64,000 nt of DNA, from contig JAANYP010002360.1 in the NCBI GenBank assembly GCA_020465985.1, positions 330,059 through 394,058 of the forward strand, in the 5' to 3' direction. A model generated the notes under the pieces. It saw only the letters and a program-made list of their open reading frames with translations, ran no database searches and was not told the origin of the DNA. Source of the stretch: Centrapalus pauciflorus. Lineage: Eukaryota; Streptophyta; Magnoliopsida; Asterales; Asteraceae. The position numbers and the translations under genes were made by a program. Positions 44,109 through 56,684 of this stretch are shown piece by piece (the stretch's first letter is position 1; each line of letters starts with the position of its first letter).

Positions 44109-47100
44109 ATGTCTCGCGAAGCTCTAGTACTCGGATCTGAGAACAGACCACCAGTTCACTATCCCGATGAGTACGAACAATGGAAATCCCGGTTCCTTAA
44201 GTTTGTTGGAATGCAACCGCTCGGGAATCTGATGCTTCAGTCTATATCCGAAGGACCCGTAATCTACTATCGAGAGATAGCTGCCAGACCTGAGGCTGAC
44301 CCCCCTGTCCAAGCCTCAAAGGTTGAAAGAGAACCGGCAAATGACGCCGAGAGAGACCGCCAACACACTGATAAGAGGGCAGAATATCTGATTTATCAAG
44401 CCCTCCCCACTGATATTTTGGTCGGTGTAGACAGTAAAATGTCTGCAAAAGAAATGTGGGACGAGCTAGAAGTCCAAATGCTGGGGGCAGATCTCGATGA
44501 TCGTGCCAAAATCGAGGAGGCGAAGGCTAAGTTTACGGAATTCCGCGCCAAAGACGGGGAATCTCTGCAAGGCACATTCACCAGGTTCTGTGCAGTCCTT
44601 AACGAGTTGAACAAACTGCACATCAAGAAGGATAGGGATGATATCAACATCCAATTCTTTGCCGCCTTAGCCCCCGAGTGGCAGCTTGCATGTCGGGCCA
44701 CGAAAAGAGTCCTGAACATTCCTGAGGTATCAATTAATGTCGTCTTTAAGGAGCTCAAGAAAGATCAAGGGGATGTGGATCAACAGAAGCTGATGGCAAA
44801 TCAATTGGCCTCTCTACTACTATCAGCCAACACAGGGTTGAAATCGAATGATTCGCTAGCCTTGATCACCAACACGCAGATTCCGACACCATCTTTTGCT
44901 CCTGGTTCTTCATCGTCTCAATACAGGTATGCTTCTCCTCCGCGTGAGGTCTATAATGAGGAGGAAGCCTCGATACAAGAACAGATAGCCTTGTGGACCA
45001 ACCGTCTCCAACAGCGACGGTTCTCAAACAAGACTAACAACCAACTCCGTTATGACACCGGTCCACGGAGGTAATCAGATGATAGAAGGGATGACCGACG
45101 CGATGACTATCGCAGGGATGACTACCGAAGGGATGACAGAGATGATCGCCGATATGACGATAGACGCGACTATCGAGATGATCGCCGTTATGAAAGGCGA
45201 GATGATAGGCGCGATGATCGCAGGGATGACAGGCGGGACGATCGGAGGGATGATCGTCGGGATGACCGCAGGGAAGAGCGAAGAGAGCCCGAAAGAAGGG
45301 ACAGGAGGCGCGATGACAGCCGCGAGCATCGCCGGGCCGACAAGAGGCCGGCGGAAAGGAGAGAGGACAGGCCGAGAGCAGATGAGCCGAAGGCTGCGGA
45401 TGAACGTCTCTGTTACAAATGTGGCAAACCGGGCCACTTTTCTAGGGAATGCAAGAACAACTTCGACAGAGACGTCGCGTACTACGAGAGAAAGCTCGAG
45501 GCAGCCAAGAAGAGAACGGATGCGTTAGCCCTCGTCGCCCAGGAGGACTACTGGGATGCTGAAGATTCTGAAGACGAGGATGACAAGGGCAAGAATTGCT
45601 ACATGGTTGATCGTATGGGGTCGGAGACATGTGTTGATTTCACTGCTGACAATTAACATCATGCTGCTGCGGGGGAGAAAATGAAAAATCCACCAGCATG
45701 TCTGATGGCTACAACCAACGATCCCGAATGCTCCACATCCAGTTCTGAGTCCAATGAGGTATATTCCTGTTACATTCCTGCACATGTAAATAAATTATTT
45801 GTAGATAATGAATGTACACTGCACACACAAATACTTGAGCTACAAGCTAGATTAAATGCTGAAACTGCGAGGTGTGTACAGGCTGAACATCAAGCTCATA
45901 CTCTGAAAGAATCATCTGAATTATATCATTCAAAGTGGTTAACTAATCATAATGTTATAAAACAGATGTTGATAGAAAAAGTAGATGTTCAGGATAGGAA
46001 TATATATCTTGAATCTTGTATGGAAACGCTTTCAAAAGAAAAACTCTCTTTAAAAGAAGAAATTTCTGTTCTTACAAAACAATAGATGTGGTAAATATGG
46101 AAAATATAGACAGTTTAGAAAAATACAAAATGATTGAAGAAGAAAGGATAAGTTTGTACTCAAGAATAAAGACCCTTGACGATGCAATTTTGAAAAGAGG
46201 TCAAACAGAACAAACTATCCATTTAAATCAGCCCAAAGAAACTAGGTTTTACCATTCTAAACAAGGAATTGGTTTTAAAAATCCTAAATATTTTGAAAAG
46301 GCGCAAAATGTTTTACCTGTATTTTATGACATGAATTATATGGGAGCTGGTCTTAAATCTTTCTTTTTTGAGTCATCAAAAGAAGTTTTAAACCAAGAAA
46401 ATGAGAAACGTGTTGCTCGTAAAGATAAAGAAATTTCTTTTCAATATGAAGAACTTAATGAGAGTTATTCTTCTAGAGTACCCACTTTAGAGGAAGATCT
46501 CTTGTCAATTTATTCAGAAGCTGAATTGAAAACTGAAACTGTAAAATCAACTCCTCAACTTTATATTCCTGCAAAAGTTCTTCAACAACAAATCATTGTT
46601 TTAGAAAAGGAATTGAAGTCGTCTCAAGAGAAAGCAATTGATCTTCAAGATGCTCTTCTTAAGAGAGAAGAAGAATTGGTAAATCAATCTTTTCAACAAT
46701 CTGTGGAAGTTACTGTCTACAGAGAAAATTTTGAAATAGTTTCATAAAAATTGAAAGATCTTTCAAAAGAACGAACACTTTCTCATTCCATAAAAATTCC
46801 ATGTGTGTCATCAAATAAAGGTAAGGCTAAAGCTGAATCTTCTTCTATCATTGTCAAAGGTGAGTGCTCAAAAGTTTTCAAAAATGAGGTTCCTAAAAAG
46901 ACTCAGGTTAAATCCAAGTCTTTTAAGAAACCCACTCACCACCAAAAAGAAAAGTCTATCAAGTCTAAATCTTCCATGCTTACTGACTCTAATCGTTTTG
47001 TTCCTACAGATCATGTAAGGAGAGTCCCAAAAACCACCATGCAGGATTTTACAAGTTTTTTTGTGAAGAAGGCTTTAATGCCAAGTGAATTTGTTACTAG

Positions 47101-47542
47101 AGATAGGATGTCTGTAATCTCTAAAGACAATTTATGTAACAATGTGTGTGACAATGTCTGTAATGTTGAACCGAATTCTGCTATTCCGTTAAAGTACTCT
47201 TTCAGTGATTTGTTTAATCTATGTCCAACTAAATATCGACGACAGGTTCCTGAAATAAATGCTTTCGTGCCTTATCCTGTTAAACGTATTCGGAAAAAGA
47301 AAACAAAAAATAGTGCATCATCGGCCACGAACAAAATTGAGATGTGTCCGTTGCCATGGCCCAAAACCAAAGCAACGGTCAAAAAGGTCTCAATAAGACA
47401 AAAACCGAAGGCAATTTCAGCGCCTAAGGTTCCAAAACCCAATAAATCCAATCTTCAATGGATTCCAAAGGGTTGTGCATCCGGACCACACACAAATGCT
47501 AGTTGGGATTCTAAATATGTACACGTGCCATATAAATCTTGA
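44109..47542 (+). pseudogene. gag: Element C Gag, with three in-frame TAA codons and one frameshift
   Basis: It starts MSREALVLGSENRPP. The capsid domain (residues 1-290) has YLIYQALPTDILVG, MWDELEVQMLG, FTRFCAVLNELNKL and FFAALAPEW. A TAA at 45072-45074 precedes an Arg/Asp-rich repeat tract of roughly 85 codons (RRDDRRDD-like) and the zinc knuckle CYKCGKPGHFSREC. A second TAA at 45654-45656 is followed, in the same frame, by a coiled coil (45681-46085). After a frameshift near 46080 the coiled coil goes on, with a third TAA at 46745-46747. The final part is Lys-rich and ends with WIPKGCASG and YVHVPYKS. The second half is the part shared with element D. Confidence 0.85.
45075..45390 (+). repeat. 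Arg/Asp repeat tract in element C Gag
   Basis: The DNA is a run of GATGACCGC/GATGATCGCAGG-like 9-12-bp units. In the gag frame it encodes alternating RR and DD pairs before the zinc knuckle. The ORFs on the other strand and in other frames (Ile/Pro- or Met/Thr-rich) are shadows of this repeat. Confidence 0.85.
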
Positions 47543-47863
47543 AATCCTAACAAAGAGGGACCCATATTGAGGTGGGTACCCAAGGTTGTGTGATCTTAAT
47601 GCAGATGGTTCTTGGTTACTTCTGATCAAGACCCGTGCTTCAAAGAAATGGCTTCTAGTTACCTTAGACTAGGACCCGTTCTTTTGCTTGTCGGTTGTGC
47701 TTAAACCGACACGTTTGGCTTCTGTGCACACAGCCCAGGACCCGGTCTTAACTCATCATGTTTTCTGAACATCTCGGTTCAGAACACGGTTTGATTGTGA
47801 ATTAAAAATGGATGTGTTTGAATGCATATAGTTTTTCATCATATGAATTTATGTGTTTTTCAG
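47543..47863 (+). other. Gag-pol gap of element C with splice-acceptor-like end
   Basis: No open frame joins gag to pol here. The stretch includes near-repeats around GACCCGTTCTT / GACCCGTGCTT and ends ATTTATGTGTTTTTCAG (AG at 47862-47863), directly before the protease frame. A, B1 and D have similar pyrimidine-AG sites at the same place. Confidence 0.5.
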
Positions 47864-50800
47864 GCTAAGTCCATTTGGTATATGGATTCGGGTTGCTTCA
47901 AGCACATGACTGGAAGAAGAGAATTGCTGTCCAACGTTGTTGAACAGTATTGCGGAACTATGAAATTCGGGAACAACGATCAGGCTCACATAAAAGGATA
48001 CGGGGACTTAGTTCTAAATAATCTGGTCATCAAGGACGTTGACTATGTTGAGGGGTTATCTCGTAATCTCTTTAGCATAGGACAGCTCTGCGACAAATGA
48101 CTAGAAGTAACGTTTAGGGTTAAGAACTGCAGTGTTAAGAGCGTGGATGGAAAAGAAATCTTAACTGGTTCCCGAAACTCTAACCTTTACACCATTGACG
48201 TAGCTAAGCTAATAGTGAAGGATAACATTTGCCTACTATCAAAAGCCTCTTCAAAAGACTCTTGGTTATGGCATCGAAGATTATCCCATTTGAATTTTGA
48301 TAATATCAACAAGCTGGCTGCGAAACAATTGGTCAAAGGTCTTCCTGAATTGCGCTACGAAAAGGACCATCTGTGTGGAGCGTGTGAGAAAGGAAAAATG
48401 AAACGATCATCTCACAAACCAAAGCCCGAACCATCAACAAAAAGAGTATTGGAGTTACTTCATATGGATTTATGTGAACCGATGAGAACTCAAAGCATAA
48501 ATGGAAAACGATATGTGTTGGTTATCGTTGATGATTATTCTCGATATACCTGGGTCAGGTTCTTGCGTTCCAAGGACGAGACAGCTCAAGAAATCATTGA
48601 TTTTATCAAGAGTGTCGAGACCCAACAGCAGCTGTCAGTGCAATCAATCAGATCAGATAACGGCACGGAGTTCAAGAACTCAGTAGTTGAGGGCTTCCTT
48701 CGATCCAAAGGTGTTCAGCATCAATACTCTGCTGCTCGAACACCTCAACAAAATGGGGTCGTGGAAAGGCATAACCGTACGCTAGTGGAAGCCGCTCGTA
48801 CAATGCTCACATACTCAAAGCTACCTCCGTTCTTGTGGGCCGAAGCCGTATCAACAGCATGCTATACACAAAATCGCTCTATCATCCATAAGCGCTTTAA
48901 CAAAACTCCTTACCAACTCTTTTTGAATAAAGTACCATTTATAGAGTACTTACGTGTATTTGGTTGCAGGTGCTATGTGCTGAATGACAAAGACAACCTC
49001 GGGAAATTTAACGAAAAGGAGGATGAAGCGATTTTCATTGGATACTCATCCAACTCGAAGGCATATCGCACATTCAATACCAGAACCAGAACAGTCAATG
49101 AAAGTGTGAACGTCACATTTGATGAGTTGGCTGAACTGGCACCCGAAGTTGATCAATCATGACCACGCATTACTCAAATGCCTGGAGACTCTTCGAATAA
49201 CCCCATTTCTTTTTCTTCTTCTGATTTGGTTAATTTATTTGATCCTTTTTATGTTGAATTTTTCGGTCCTAACGCTAGTGTGTCCAATGTTGTCAATAAT
49301 GTAGGTGATCCTTCCAATTCAACTGCGCCGCAAAGTTTCTCCGCTCCATCTTCCTCAACGTACCCTCATCCATCCACATCATCCACCGACACATCCGCAG
49401 TTGAATCTACTCCTATAATACCCTCACATATAATACCAACAATTCTTCCTTCACCTGATCACTCGGGAATCGAACCTGAACCAGTGGTACCTTCATTTGA
49501 AACCATTGACCATGAATCCCCATCCATCCCCACATTAACCACAGAGGTTCCATCCCGAGCACCCCTTCCACACGAGATCAAATGGACCCGAAGTCACCAA
49601 ACAGATCAAATCATTGGTGATGTATCCACAGGAGTCCAAACTCGTAGGGCATCTGCTAATGAATGTCTCTTCGCATCATTCTTGAGTATGATAGATCCCG
49701 CTCGTGTGGATGAAGCCCAGACAGATCCAGATTGGATAGTTGCAATGCAAGATGAACTCAACCAGTTTGAACAGCTAAGAGTATGGCGGTTAGTTCCCAA
49801 GCCAAAAGACCGTACAGTCATCGGAACAAAGTGGATCTTTAAGAACAAACGAGATGAGAACGGCATTGTGATAAGGAATAAAGCAAGACTTGTTGCCAAA
49901 GGCTTCTGACAACAAGAAGGGATAGATTATGACGAGACCTTCGCTCCAGTTGCACGGATCGAAGCAATCAGAATCTTCTTGGCGTACGCGGCACACAAAG
50001 ATTTCAAAGTGTACCAAATGGACGTCAAGACTGCCTTCCTAAACGGTGAACTTAACGAGGAGGTGTATGTTGAACAACCACAAGGCTTTGTTGATGCACA
50101 TAAACCCGACCATGTTTATGTGCTAGATAAGGCCCTCTATGGTTTAAAACAAGCACCTCGAGCATGGTATGATAGTCTTTCAAATTTCCTTATTTCTGCC
50201 GGTTTTTATAAAGGTGTGGTGGACACAACTCTGTTCACAAAAAGGGAAGGCCCACATATAATGCTAGTACAAATTTATGTCGACGATATTATATTTGGAT
50301 CTACTGACAGTAATTTTTGTAAGGATTTTTCAGCTCTAATGGAGTCCAGGTTTGAGATGAGTATGATGGGGGAAATGAATTTTTTCCTTGGATTACAAGT
50401 CAAACAACTTGAGGATGGGATTTTTGTGAACCAGTCGAAATATACTCTTGACATTCTCAAGAAGTATAAGTTAGACTCTTGCACGAGTATCGCAACTCCC
50501 ATGGCCTCCAACTGTAAGTTAGACACCGATCCTTCCGGGAAAAGTGTCGATAATACAACTTACAGAGGGATGATAGGATCCTTACTATACTTGACTGGCA
50601 GTAGGCCGGATATAGTGTTTTCAACATGTCTTTGTGCTAGATTTCAGGCCGACCCAAAAGAATCACACCTAACTGCGGTAAAACGCATTTTTCGTTATCT
50701 TAAGGGTACACCCGAACTTGGTCTATGGTATCCAAAGGGAACCGATTTTGATCTTACCGCGTTTTCAGATGCTGATTTTGCAGGTTGTAGAGTGGACAGA

Positions 50801-51226
50801 AAAAGCACGTCGGGAGGAATACAGTTTTTAGGAGATAGACCGGTGAGTTGGACTTCCAAAAAGCAGAATTGTGTATCCACATCTACAGCTGAGGCTGAGT
50901 ATGTAGCAGCTGCAAGCTGTTGCTCTCAAGTGCTGTGGATGAGAACACAATTACGCGATTATGGATTCTCACTCACCAATATCCCAATTTACTGTGATTC
51001 TCGAAGTGCAATTGCAATCTCTTGCAATCCCGTGCAGCACTCTCGAACAAAACACATAGATATCAGGTATCATTTTATTAAAGATCACGTAGAAAAGGGA
51101 ACCATTGAGTTGTATTTTGTTGGCACGGAATACCAACTTGCAGATATATTTACTAAAGCTTTAGACGAACCTCGTTTTCAGTTTTTAGTATCTCATATCG
51201 GCATGTTGAATCCGCCTTCCAATTAA
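47864..51226 (+). pseudogene. pol: Element C Pol, one frame with three TGA codons
   Basis: Protease (YMDSGCFKHMTG), GAG-pre-integrase (LWHRRLSHLNF, CGACEKGKM), integrase core (LHMDLCEPM, SDNGTEF, NGVVERHNR), RT (MDVKTAFLNGEL, YVDDIIFGST) and RNase H (FSDADFAGC, STAEAEYVAA) lie in a single frame to the stop after GMLNPPSN. Only three in-frame TGA codons break it, at about 48098 (after QLCDK), 49160 (after EVDQS) and 49907 (after VAKGF). At least the last two sit where relatives or context suggest Arg, as expected from CGA-to-TGA change of methylated CpG. It is otherwise full length. Confidence 0.9.
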
Positions 51227-52151
51227 ATATCAGATATTGTCTTAAATAATTCTATTTCAATCTATCATGATTGAAATTCCTTTATTTTAGAAAATATCTG
51301 TTATTTAAAATTTAAGGATTGTGTCACAAAATTGAAACTCAGTATTTCCTTATCTGCGTATATTTTTAATAGTTAATGATCCTGATAAATTGCTGTGTGA
51401 ATTGTTCATCACGGAGTGGGATGCAAACAATATCCACGTTTGCCTGTGCTTGAAAGGCTAAAAAGGGTTGTCGTGATTTAAATCTGGAAAAGAAAAGGAA
51501 AAGAACCGATATTTATTTGAGGGGGAGTAGAGCTACGATTTTAAATTTTATAATTCTGTGTTTCTCTTTATTTCTTTTATAGTTAAATTTTAAAGTTTAG
51601 GTTGGTCTTAATTTTTCAATTTAATTTTAAGCTTAAATTTAATATGTCAGAAAATCACAAAAAGATTTTATCCTTCAAATTTATCAAAAAGCCAAAAAGA
51701 TTTTAGTTTACTTTATTTCATTTATTTTAATTTCAAAATTAAAGAAAATACCAAAAATATTTTATTTTAAAGTCCCATAGAAAAACTCAAAAAAAAATGT
51801 GTAATAAAATTGGGCCAACATTTATTTTAAATCTTGTTTTTGTTCTTTTTTTTAAAAAAAAGCCCATAATTTGGTTGGTTTGTGTGTGTGTGAATGTTGT
51901 GATAATCCAATCCGGCGGCCCACCTCCTAGTTTGGGCGCGGATCCCTGGCTCCGACCCGACCCGGCTGCATTTAAAAAGGAGAGTCAAACAGTCAAAATC
52001 TCACTTTCTTCATCTCCAATATATTTCTCTCTTTCTTCTTCCTTGTTCCCGTCGACAGCCACCGCCCCAAACCACCATTTTCACCACTTCAAGCTTTTGA
52101 AACATCATAATCTTTCGATCTTCTTGCCTTTTCCTACTTTGGCATCATCAG
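51227..52151 (+). promoter_or_regulatory. Element C spacer after pol: internal polypurine tract and predicted promoter/5' UTR of aORF-C
   Basis: TTTGAGGGGGAGTAG at 51516-51530 is an internal polypurine-like tract. From 51540 to 51880 the sequence is AT-rich with no visible feature. A TTTAAAAAGG box (51971-51980) lies downstream of a GC-rich patch. It is followed by a pyrimidine-rich 5' UTR-like stretch (CTCACTTTCTTCATCTCC, then CTCTCTTTCTTCTTCC) that ends CATCATCAG|GTAACA at 52151/52152. The layout resembles a plant gene start. The promoter call is inference. Confidence 0.55.
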
Positions 52152-53235
52152 GTAACATCTTTTTCACCTTATTTCAGTGTTTAACTTCATAGTTTACTTG
52201 TTTGATTTTCAAAATTTTTCTAGTTTTTATTTTCGGTTTTTCTTCATTTTAGGTAGTTTAATGTGTTATATTTACTTAGTTGTAGTTAGATAAATTGTTC
52301 TCTATGCAATTTTAGACTAGGATCTGTAATCTCATGCATTTTTGTTAACATTTCAACTGTTCACGTTTATTTTTGCATGAACACATTAACTGCACTCATG
52401 CAGTTTCGGATGTCCGAATTCGGACCACCACCCGAATTCGGATGTCCGACTTAGACTACTTTCAAAAATTTTCAAAGCACAAATCCAAAGTTCGGACCAC
52501 TGTTGATCCGAATTCGGGTTACTGTTGATCCGAATTCGGACCATCAAAGCAGGGCCAAAATTTCCAAAAATTGAATTTAGTCTAAGTATATACACCACTG
52601 TTCATCCGAATTCGGATGATACCCGAATTCGGTTCCCATACAAATTATGAGTACCATCCGAATTCAGTACCTATCCATATCATTGCATGCATTTTCATAA
52701 GTCCTCATCCGAATTCGGACCATGTTTCATGACCCATCCGAATTCGGACCATTTTCATTCATTCCATGCCTTACATTTCAGACCATCATCCGAATTCGGT
52801 CCCTGTTTTCACCTCATCCGAATTCACCCCCCCCCCCCCCCCCACTCATCATTCATGCAACATCCGATTTCGGACGGATCCGAATTCGGTGACACTGTTC
52901 ATCCGAATTCGGACCATCCGAAATCCAACACTTAGCATTTTTTTTAAATTTTCATTTTTCCATTTCTGCATTTTTATATAAATTCAAAAACCACAAAAAT
53001 ATTTCCATCTAAGTGCACCATTCAGTAGAGTTAGGATTAGTGTTTGAGTGAAAAGGTCTTATCTAACATCGGTCTCTTAACGATTGACTTTGGACTTTAT
53101 TAGTGGAATTTTATTCTGCTAATAAAGACCCGATGCTAAACAGATCAGACAATTTCTATTTCACACTCATCTAGACTTCACATCAATGCATTATCATCTC
53201 AAGTCTTATGATTCTTACTTTGTTGCACTTTGCAG
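52152..53235 (+). other. Predicted 5' UTR intron of aORF-C (1084 bp) with CCGAATTCGG cluster
   Basis: The donor is CAG|GTAACATC and the acceptor TTTGTTGCACTTTGCAG|GATA, with the ATG four bases on. Positions 52404-52925 carry about 15 CCGAATTCGG or ATCCGAATTC copies, the same motif as in the leader. A run of 17 C lies at 52827-52843. ORFs here translate the repeats only. Confidence 0.6.
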
Positions 53236-53239
53236 GATA

Positions 53240-56200
53240 ATGGATGCCGCAATCATTCTCACCGTACCCCATCCCCCCATCCCAAATAACAATGCTCAAC
53301 TAACAGAGGAATCCATCCTACCCAGCGCCGAGTTTGTAGAGTTCATCCCACATAACTGGCAACTCGACGTTTCCATCCTTACCAAAGAAACCCAAACCCT
53401 TGCTTTCGACATCCTCACCCGCCATCCCATCTACTATGCACTATCAACTGCCATAGCTGTTCCCCAGATATATCTCCAACAATTCTGGAACAGACTAAAA
53501 TATATAACCGACCCCGAACCTCACTTCACATCCACTATTGACTGCATTCCAGTCAGAGTCACTACTTCTGCCATCCGCCACATTCTTCATCTACCCACAG
53601 AATTCTACCTTCCCACCCGTGATTTATTCGACCCAAACCCATCCGTCTCTGAAACCCTAACTGAAATACAAACTCTAGGGTATGACGGTCCTCTTTCTAA
53701 ACCATCAGACTTCACGAAATTCCTTCATTCCCACTGGCGGATACTATTCGATGTGCTCAACAAATGCTTCACCGCAAAGCATTCAGGTCATGACTCAGCA
53801 TCGGCACAGGTACTAGCCATGTTCACGGGCTTTGCCTTTGACCGACACGTGGACTATGCTTCATTCTTGTTCGAAGAGCTTCGAAGAGTCCATATAGAAC
53901 GGGGCACAAAGAAAGGCAGGAAGTACATTCCTCTTCAACGATTCCTGCAACTCATCATACAGTTTGCAATGGACCAAGACGACGATATTCACGAGCGTCC
54001 GGAGGCTGATGTCTACCCCACAGTGGCAATTCAAAAGTTAACTCTGCCAAAGGGGGGCCCGACAGTACCGGTAATGAAAATTCCTCTATCTCTTCTAATG
54101 AGGTCAAGGGGTATGGACAGGGTAAGGGCTTATATAAAAGAGAGTTATCCGGACGAGTCTCAGTCGGAATCGACTGAGACTAACCAATCCGAAGGTGAGC
54201 CAGGAGAGAGTGAGCATGAGGGCGAAAGGATGGATGTTCAGCAATCTATGGGTTTCGGTGAGCGGGAGGCTGAGATTGTGAGAGAGGGAGAAGTAGGTGA
54301 GACGGCAGAGACGGCGGATTCCGAAAGAACCGTCTCTGTCGTAAGAGCGAGGGAAATTCAATCTGAGGGTGAACTAAGCCCTATAAGCCGGACTCCTCTC
54401 GATAAGACCGTCCGTCCAGCGGTCGCAATCACCCCCACCACCCACTTGGTTTCCCCTCAAACGGAAACCACTTCATTCCACGGGGATCTTGCACATACTC
54501 CATCGCCCTCTCATTCGGAGAGTGGCGGTGTTGAAAGAGGTCACACTCCTCCCCACGTGACCGAACTTCCTTCATTCACGATTCCATCCCCACAAATACA
54601 CACGACGCACGATGCCGCTGTGGCATCCCTAAGAGCTGCCTCCGTGGCAGCTCAACAAACTTCCGGATCTGAGCGTCCTTTAGTGGAGCCAGAAATGACG
54701 GAAGGAAGACCTGAAGTGGCTCCATCGACGCCATCCACTTCAGACCATCTCCCAATCAATGTGGAGATGCTAACGGCAGCATTACGTGCTGCCGGAGTGA
54801 TTACCCGGGCTGACCTGGACGCCCAAAGGGAAGCCGCCGAGGAACGTCACACCGCCCTTCTTTCACTAATCAAGGGTAAGGGTGTCGCCTCCGAAGCTGG
54901 CCCCCCACCAGGTTCCCATTCAGTCCATCATCAAATATCGGAGCTGTCGGACAAGATTGATGCGCTTAACCGTTTGATTCTGCAAGTCCAGGAACAGCTT
55001 AATTCCAGAATCGATCGCCTGGAGTCGGCAGTTATTGAACTCCAATGCCGCACTCAGGCCGAGGCCCCAAAAAGAAAGCATGACGACCAGGACGACCCTG
55101 ATCGTCATGAGGGGGAGAAGCGGCGAAAAGTTCAGTTTGAGGAACCCATGCTGGGTATAGGGGGAGCAGAGACCGCTGAGGGGTCTGAATTTCAGGGGTC
55201 AGGGCAAAGTCTCAGGAGGCTCAGGAATATATGCTAATAGAAGACGAGCCCATGTCGAGGGTCCAGCTCCACTGGATCCGATGACAGCTATGGTAGAATT
55301 TGAGGAACCACACGAAAAAGTTGAAATCATCTTGGTTTCTGATTCAGATTCCGATACCGAGGACAACCAACCATTATTAACTCCTAAGCCTGAGCCTGAT
55401 TCTCCAACGAAAAAATCATCATCCTCTTATTTTGATTTCCTGAATTCACCACCTCGAGCCCATCAAGAAGATATACTTTCATCTATACAAGCTCCCCTGT
55501 CATTAAAAGAATCCCACATTACCCTTAGCCCTCCTAGATCCCCAAGCCCTCCTCCAGTCCAACAAACCCAACTCCCAGGGTCGTCCCAAACAAAAAGGGT
55601 CGATTGCTTCGATGAAACTCCGGAGGGTCCTGGCGTGTACAGAAAAGATGATTTATTCTGGGTAGACCACTATACAAAAGGCAAGGTTCAAACACTGCCT
55701 CAGGAAGAGAAGGATAAAATGCGTCAAGAACGGCGGGGACAATCATAAAGCTTCTTGAAGCCAAAAGATCCGAAATCGAAGAACCCCCCGTTCAAGGCCT
55801 GAAAGAATTCCTGCAAAACTTTTCCCCGGAGCGGTTTCAGAATCCATATCTAGAAGAAAGATTCAAGATGGTATTCAAAAAGAAGCCTGGATCCTTCAGC
55901 AGACACCTACTCATGGAACTTACGAATGTCTCCAAAGCTGAGCAGGCCGAATACTACCAATTGATGCTCCGGGAAAGAAGGTCTAAAGTGTCAAAATCAA
56001 AGATCAAAAAGCTCAAGACAATCACTATGTGCAAAAGAGCCAGAGTCTTCTATCCCTCCTACCAAGTGGAAAGAGAAGATGGGACGGAAGATGACATCTT
56101 CGAGTATGATCTTGACTTCATAAGTCTGGATGACGTTGAGTTCCTTCACAACAGTCTGAAAAATCGCATCAGGAAATGTCTAACGCACATGACCGCCGTA

Positions 56201-56668
56201 GGAGCCCTAGTACGAAGCATGAACCGCCGATCGATCATAATGTGCTTAAGAGATTTTCAGATGGCGATCGAGAGTGCTATGGTTAAGGTGGGCCTACGAG
56301 CACCGGAACAAGATAGTTTTCTTTTAGCCCACCACCCGGCCTACAGAGTTGTACTTTCTGGAGATCCGGGTGTCATTTTTGTAAACTACAAGGGCTACAA
56401 AAGGTATATGCGCTTTGAGGATCTTCCTTTCTACTCCGATGGTACACTTAGATTGGTTCGAGCTTCTCTTACAAAGAAAGTACAAGGCTACGATGCTCAA
56501 CCAGATCCTGAACAAAGATGCTCACCAACGGAGATACAGAACACACTCAGCGGCATAGACTACCTGAACGAACGGCTACATACGAGACAAGTGACCAGAC
56601 GCTTCGACGTCATCCTTGGACTCCGAGAATCAACCGACCACGCCAGAGTTCCAGGACCTCCTAAATGA
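53240..56668 (+). pseudogene. Element C accessory ORF (aORF-C), two frameshifts
   Basis: The start is chosen at ATG 53240 (MDAAIILTVPHPP) because it follows the predicted acceptor directly. Residues about 30-290 form the shared globular domain (ILTRHPIYYAL, QIYLQQFWNRL, TLGYDGPLS, CFTAKHSG, RKYIPLQRFLQLII). An acidic Ser/Glu-rich disordered part follows, then a short coiled coil near 54930-55050 and a basic patch (PKRKHDD). Frameshifts lie near 55215 and 55735. The last part (to 56668) holds the second shared domain (SYQVEREDGTEDDIFEYDL, FLHNSLKNRI; FVNYKGYKRYMRFEDL). Function unknown. No signal peptide or membrane helix is seen. Confidence 0.88.
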
Positions 56669-56671
56669 TCG

Positions 56672-56684
56672 AAAAGGGGGAGAT
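56672..56684 (+). other. Element C terminal polypurine tract
   Basis: AAAAGGGGGAGAT directly before the 3' LTR. Confidence 0.88.

Noticed and set aside
45075..45437. 120-codon minus-strand ORF rich in Ile and Pro, and a plus-strand Met/Thr-rich ORF at 45052-45528
   Set aside because: Both are shadows of the Arg/Asp repeat of Gag in other frames; only the gag frame leads to the zinc knuckle.
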